Below, in pieces: positions 60,643-64,000 of a DNA stretch of 64,000 bases. The stretch lies in assembly GCF_001884735.1 (NCBI RefSeq), contig NZ_MJAP01000034.1, forward strand, positions 248,001 to 312,000. The letters are read 5' to 3'. Numbering within the stretch: the stretch's first letter is position 1; each line of letters starts with the position of its first letter. Under the pieces are notes generated by a model. The model worked only from the letters and a program-made list of their open reading frames with translations, was not told the origin of the DNA and ran no database searches. The position numbers were made by a program, and so were the translations under genes. This stretch comes from Natronohydrobacter thiooxidans (GTDB taxonomy: Bacteria; Pseudomonadota; Alphaproteobacteria; Rhodobacterales; Rhodobacteraceae).

Positions 60643-60806
60643 GGCAGGACTCCGTTATGGTCCTGAGCAGATGCGCGATCCCTCTGCGCCCGCGCGACCC
60701 GGAAGTTGCGCATTGTGCATCCCGGGGCAAATTTCGGCATCCGGGATTTCTTTTTCGTGGCCAAGCGACTAGATCAGACCGAAGCATTCGCCCCGGAGCC
60801 CAGCCC

Positions 60807-62168
60807 ATGTTCGACGATCACCTGACCGCGCCTCTGAAATCCGTCACCAATGCGCTGTTGAAAGCGGCGAAAGCGGCGGGGGCGGATGCGGCGGATTCCA
60901 TCGTGATCGAAGGGCGCTCGATCTCGATTGATGTGCGCAAGGGCGGGCTTGAACAGGCCGAGCGCTCGGAAGGGCTCGATATCGGGCTGCGCGTCTTTGT
61001 CGGCCAGCGGCAGGCCTGCATCTCCTCCTCCGACACCCGCCCCGAGACGCTGGAGGCGATGGCCGCCCGTGCGGTCGCCATGGCCCGCGAGGCGCCCGAA
61101 GACCCCTATGCGGGGCTGGCCGAGACGCATCAACTGGCGATGCTGCGCTCTGCCGAGGGGCTGGAACTTTTCGACCCGGCGCCCGAGCCTGCGCCCGAGA
61201 TCCTGCAGGAAGATGCCCGCCGCGCCGAGGCTGCGGCCGAGGCCGTGCGCGGCGTGAGTCAGGTGCAATCGGCCTCTGCCGCCTATGGCTCGCAGGCGAT
61301 CTGGATGGCCGCGACCAACGGCTTTCAGGGCGGCTACGGGCGCTCTTCGCGCCATATCTCCTGCGTGGCGATTTCGGGCGAGGGGACGGGCATGGAGCGC
61401 GACTGGTGCGCCGAGGGGCGTATCTTTCAATCCGACCTGCCCGACGCTGAGGAAATCGGCCAACTGGCCGGGGAACGCGCGGTTGCGCGTCACGGCGCGC
61501 GCCGCCCCAAGACCGGCGCCTATCCGGTGCTCTATGACGAGCGCATCGCCTCCAGCCTGATCGGCCATCTGGTGAGCGCGATCAATGGCAGCGCGATTGC
61601 GCGCGGCTCCAGCTGGCTGCGCGATGCGATGGGCGAAGCGGTGTTGCCCAAGGGCATCAGCCTGCGCGAGGATCCCCTGCGCCCGCGCCGCTCGGGCTCG
61701 CGGCCATTCGACGCCGAAGGGCTGCAAAGCCGCGCCAAGGATCTGGTGGCGGACGGGGTGCTGCAAAGCTGGGTGCTGGATCTGGCGACCGCGCGCAAAC
61801 TGGGGCTGGAGAGCACCGCGAATGCGGTGCGCGGCACCTCGGGCCCGCCCTCGCCCTCGACCTCGAACCTGATCCTGACGCAGGGGTCGCAGACACAGGC
61901 CGAGTTGCTGGCCGGGATGGGCACCGGGCTGCTGGTCACATCGCTGATCGGCTCGACCATCAACCCCACGACCGGGGATTACTCGCGCGGGGCCTCGGGC
62001 TTCTGGGTGGAAAACGGCCAGATCGCCTGGCCGGTCAATGAATGCACTATTGCGGGCAATCTGCGCGAGATGTTGGGCCGGATCACGCCCGCGAATGACG
62101 CGAAGGACCATCTGTCCAGCGTCGTACCCTCGCTACTGGTTGAAGGGATGACCCTTGCCGGGGCGTAA
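60807..62168 (+). CDS. pmbA: PmbA/TldD-family metalloprotease subunit
   Basis: 453 residues from the ATG at 60807 (GGAG upstream). The N-terminus with SIVIEGRSISIDVRKGGLEQAERSEGLDIGLRVFVGQRQACISSSD is typical of PmbA (TldE), and the C-terminus has the GDYSRGASGFWVENGQIAWPVNECTIAGNL block. PmbA lacks the HExxxH metal site, which TldD supplies; the TldD-TldE pair degrades unfolded or modified peptides in a narrow tunnel. No tldD is in this window. Longer in-frame starts from 60495 run over the LysE-like gene and were rejected. It overlaps the next gene by 14 bases. Confidence 0.9.
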   Translation: MFDDHLTAPLKSVTNALLKAAKAAGADAADSIVIEGRSISIDVRKGGLEQAERSEGLDIGLRVFVGQRQACISSSDTRPETLEAMAARAVAMAREAPEDPYAGLAETHQLAMLRSAEGLELFDPAPEPAPEILQEDARRAEAAAEAVRGVSQVQSASAAYGSQAIWMAATNGFQGGYGRSSRHISCVAISGEGTGMERDWCAEGRIFQSDLPDAEEIGQLAGERAVARHGARRPKTGAYPVLYDERIASSLIGHLVSAINGSAIARGSSWLRDAMGEAVLPKGISLREDPLRPRRSGSRPFDAEGLQSRAKDLVADGVLQSWVLDLATARKLGLESTANAVRGTSGPPSPSTSNLILTQGSQTQAELLAGMGTGLLVTSLIGSTINPTTGDYSRGASGFWVENGQIAWPVNECTIAGNLREMLGRITPANDAKDHLSSVVPSLLVEGMTLAGA

Positions 62169-62934
62169 GGATCTGGCGCTGCTGACCGATGCCGCCCGCG
62201 CGGCGGGTGACATAGCCCGCCGGTATTTCGGTGCCGCGCCCCGCATCTGGGACAAGGGCGACGGGCAGGGGCCTGTGACCGAGGCCGATCTGGAAATCGA
62301 CACCATGCTGCGCGCGCGCCTGATGGCGGCGCGCCCCGGTTATGGCTGGCTGTCCGAAGAAAGCGCGGGCGATGCGGACCGGCTGACAGCACCGCGCAGC
62401 TTCATCATCGACCCGATCGACGGCACCCGCGCCTTTATCGACGGGCAGAAGGGCTTTGCTCATGCGCTGGCCGTGATCGAGGATGGGGTGCCGCTGGCCG
62501 CTGTGGTCTATCTGCCGATGCTGGAGCGCTGCTACGGCGCCGCGCTTGGCCATGGCACGCATCTGAACGGGCAGCCGGTGCAGGTCAGCCCGCGCGCGTC
62601 TATAGGCGGCGCGCAGGTGCTGGCGGCCAAACCCCAGTTGCAGCCGCATCAATGGCCCGGCGGCGTGCCGCAGGTCACGCGCCATTTCCGTCCTTCGCTG
62701 GCATGGCGCATGGCGCTGGTCGCCGAAGGGCAGTTCGACGCCATGCTGACCCTGCGCCCGACATGGCATTGGGATATCGCGGCAGGGGCGCTCCTGATTT
62801 CCGAAGCGGGGGGCGTCGTCACTTCGGGGCAGGGGCAGGGGCTGCGCTTTGACACGGCGCATCCGGCCTCGGACGGGGTGATCGCCGCCAATCCGGCACT
62901 GCATGCCGCGCTTCTGGCGGCCCGGACCGGATAG
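62155..62934 (+). CDS. Inositol monophosphatase-family phosphatase, CysQ-like
   Basis: 259 residues from the TTG at 62155, preceded by AGGGA and lying within the end of pmbA. Metal-binding motifs are EES (68-70, WLSEES), DPIDGT (86-91) and WDIAAG (about residue 204), all of the IMPase superfamily. Relatives in alphaproteobacteria are 3'(2'),5'-bisphosphate nucleotidases (CysQ), which recycle PAP from sulfate assimilation, or inositol-1-monophosphatases. The WHWDIAAGALLISEAGG block fits CysQ or IMPase alike, so the exact substrate is open. A sulfite-type permease lies downstream, which fits sulfur metabolism only loosely. Confidence 0.85.
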   Translation: MPGRKDLALLTDAARAAGDIARRYFGAAPRIWDKGDGQGPVTEADLEIDTMLRARLMAARPGYGWLSEESAGDADRLTAPRSFIIDPIDGTRAFIDGQKGFAHALAVIEDGVPLAAVVYLPMLERCYGAALGHGTHLNGQPVQVSPRASIGGAQVLAAKPQLQPHQWPGGVPQVTRHFRPSLAWRMALVAEGQFDAMLTLRPTWHWDIAAGALLISEAGGVVTSGQGQGLRFDTAHPASDGVIAANPALHAALLAARTG

Positions 62935-63078
62935 GCCGCGACCGGGACCGGGAGCCAAGCGATCTGGTCTTCGCCGCCTGACAAGGATAGCTTGGGCTGG
63001 CGTGAAGCCCGTCTCCCCATCCGTGGAAAGGGCCGTTTGCCGAAAACAGTTTGGGGCGCCCCTTGGGCCGTAGGGAAT

Positions 63079-63885
63079 ATGGATCAACCCGCCAAGTCGT
63101 CTTCGCCCCGCAACCTGCCCGCCGCTTTTGCAGGGGGGGCGGTCATCGGCACGCTTGGCGGCCTGATCGGCCTCGGGGGGGCCGAGTTCCGCTTGCCGCT
63201 CCTGATCGGCCTGTTCCGCTTTGCCGCGCTTGAAGCGGTGATCCTGAACAAGGCCATGAGCCTTGTCGTTGTGGCAACGGCGCTTCCGTTCCGCGCAGGA
63301 ACCGTTCCTTTCAGCGAGATCACGGCGCATTGGCCCATCGTGCTGAACCTTCTCGCCGGGAGCCTCGCGGGCGCATGGCTCGGGGCGGGATGGGCAACCC
63401 GACTGAAATCTGAAACGCTCTACAGGCTTCTCGCCCTTCTGCTGGTGCTGATCGCCGTGGTTCTGCTCTTCGGGCATGATACCGGCGCATCAAGCCCGCT
63501 TCTGACCGGCGCGGGCCAGATGATTGCGGGTGTCGCGGCCGGATTCGGCATCGGCATTATCGCCTCGCTGCTGGGCGTCGCGGGCGGCGAGTTGCTCATT
63601 CCGGCGCTGGTGCTGCTCTTTGGCACTGACATAAAGCTGGCGGGGTCGCTGTCGCTGGCGATCAGCCTGCCGACCATGCTGCTGGGCTTCGCCCGTTACA
63701 GCCGCGATCAGAGTTTCGCCGTCCTTGGGCGGAACCGGCGCTTCCTTCTGGTGATGGCGACCGGGTCCATCCTCGGCAGTTTCATCGGGGGCATGCTGCT
63801 GGGCGTGGTCCCGGGCACTATCCTCTTGCCCGCGCTGGCGTTGATCCTGCTCATCTCCGCTATCAAGGTCTGGCGGCACAAATAG
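63079..63885 (+). CDS. TauE/SafE-family sulfite/organosulfonate permease
   Basis: 268 residues from the ATG at 63079; an upstream in-frame ATG at 62992 adds a non-hydrophobic tail and has no better ribosome site. About eight helices in two repeats are seen. GGLIGLGGAEFRLPLLIG and the second-half ASLLGVAGGELLIPALVLLFG are the two GxGGG-like motifs of the TauE/SafE (PF01925) family. Members export sulfite or sulfonates, or import small anions. Its gap from the phosphatase gene is 144 bases, so it may have its own promoter. The substrate is not known. Confidence 0.87.
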   Translation: MDQPAKSSSPRNLPAAFAGGAVIGTLGGLIGLGGAEFRLPLLIGLFRFAALEAVILNKAMSLVVVATALPFRAGTVPFSEITAHWPIVLNLLAGSLAGAWLGAGWATRLKSETLYRLLALLLVLIAVVLLFGHDTGASSPLLTGAGQMIAGVAAGFGIGIIASLLGVAGGELLIPALVLLFGTDIKLAGSLSLAISLPTMLLGFARYSRDQSFAVLGRNRRFLLVMATGSILGSFIGGMLLGVVPGTILLPALALILLISAIKVWRHK

Positions 63886-63908
63886 CCGGGCCCCAACGGA
63901 TAGCGGCA

Positions 63909-64000
63909 ATGCGCCTGCCGGTCGCGGATCAGGCCTGTGCAGCGGTCCTTACGGAGGATCGCGCCCCCGCGCCGCTGGGGCTGGAGTATGAGCGGCAGGT
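63909..64000 (+). CDS. Start of an unidentified gene (partial)
   Basis: An ATG at 63909 opens a frame that runs to the window edge without a stop (about 30 codons, MRLPVADQACAAVLTEDRAP...). Its codons are GC-rich at the third position, like the native genes. The ribosome site is weak, and another ATG in a different frame lies at 63989, so even its reality is uncertain. No family can be assigned. Confidence 0.3.
   Translation, partial: MRLPVADQACAAVLTEDRAPAPLGLEYERQ

Noticed and set aside
1..64000. CRISPR arrays, rRNA or tRNA genes
   Set aside because: No regularly spaced repeats and no T-arm-like or ribosomal sequences were noticed on either strand by reading; a covariance search was not possible.

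Overview
The window reads as chromosomal DNA of an alphaproteobacterium, most likely of the Rhodobacteraceae (Rhodobacter/Roseobacter type). The signs are high GC with strongly GC-ending codons, a phaZ / phaC-phaP-phaR locus in the order usual for that family, alphaproteobacterial small proteins (Usg, DUF1489), a cobalamin-dependent NrdJ, an ABC lipid transporter with a STAS-MlaE fusion, and two copies of a GAGTATTT..GGCAAGA intergenic repeat that I recall from Rhodobacteraceae genomes. The species cannot be fixed from the sequence alone.

Layout. 1-207: end of a cytochrome P450. 566-6907: phosphate-starvation unit, PHO box then pstS, terminator, pstC, pstA, pstB, with unusually large permeases and no phoU or phoB behind them. 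7127-8284: rhamnan-synthesis-F-like protein. 8397-12695: Mla/MCE-type lipid transporter operon. 12747-17344: DedA-like protein, DsbB, Usg (opposite strand), GyrA and a small unknown protein. 17560-25853: LysR regulator divergent from a peptide-type ABC importer with a CocE/NonD hydrolase as last gene.

25854-40051 is an accessory island. It is scarred by broken genes (TRAP DctM, IS110, Lrp/AsnC, IS5, IS3 and DppC remnants) and has visibly lower GC and different codon use. Its intact genes are a metal-ligand-deficient M24 peptidase homologue, a TRAP transporter, a TetR regulator, a SpuC-like class III aminotransferase, a HAD type II hydrolase, a Tat-exported spermidine-dehydrogenase-like flavoprotein, a CsaA-like protein and a DAO-family oxidase. 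The simplest reading is acquired catabolism of polyamines or related amines.

40052-44118: NrdJ (minus strand), an MFS transporter and a DUF1489 protein. 44115-45491: an AT-rich insertion at the tail of ettA with a DUF3800 gene and a BrnT/BrnA toxin-antitoxin pair. 45481-47136: EttA. 47314-55487: polyamine/amine uptake and gamma-glutamylation cluster (ABC importer, two glutamine-synthetase-like ligases, a class I glutamine amidotransferase, a PuuB-like oxidase). It has two promoters that share a TTGATCAAAT operator-like palindrome. 55535-60009: polyhydroxyalkanoate locus phaR, phaP, phaC and divergent phaZ, with PhaR-type operators. 60052-64000: LysE exporter, PmbA, CysQ-like phosphatase, TauE/SafE permease and the start of an unidentified gene.

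The most noteworthy signals are the twin promoter/operator of the gamma-glutamyl-amine cluster, the symmetric operator before the M24 gene of the island, the loss of metal ligands in that M24 protein, the phaP promoter with a palindrome filling its spacer, the DUF3800-BrnTA insertion behind ettA, and the beta-propeller-like extension of PstC. No tRNA, rRNA, CRISPR array or intact insertion sequence was seen.
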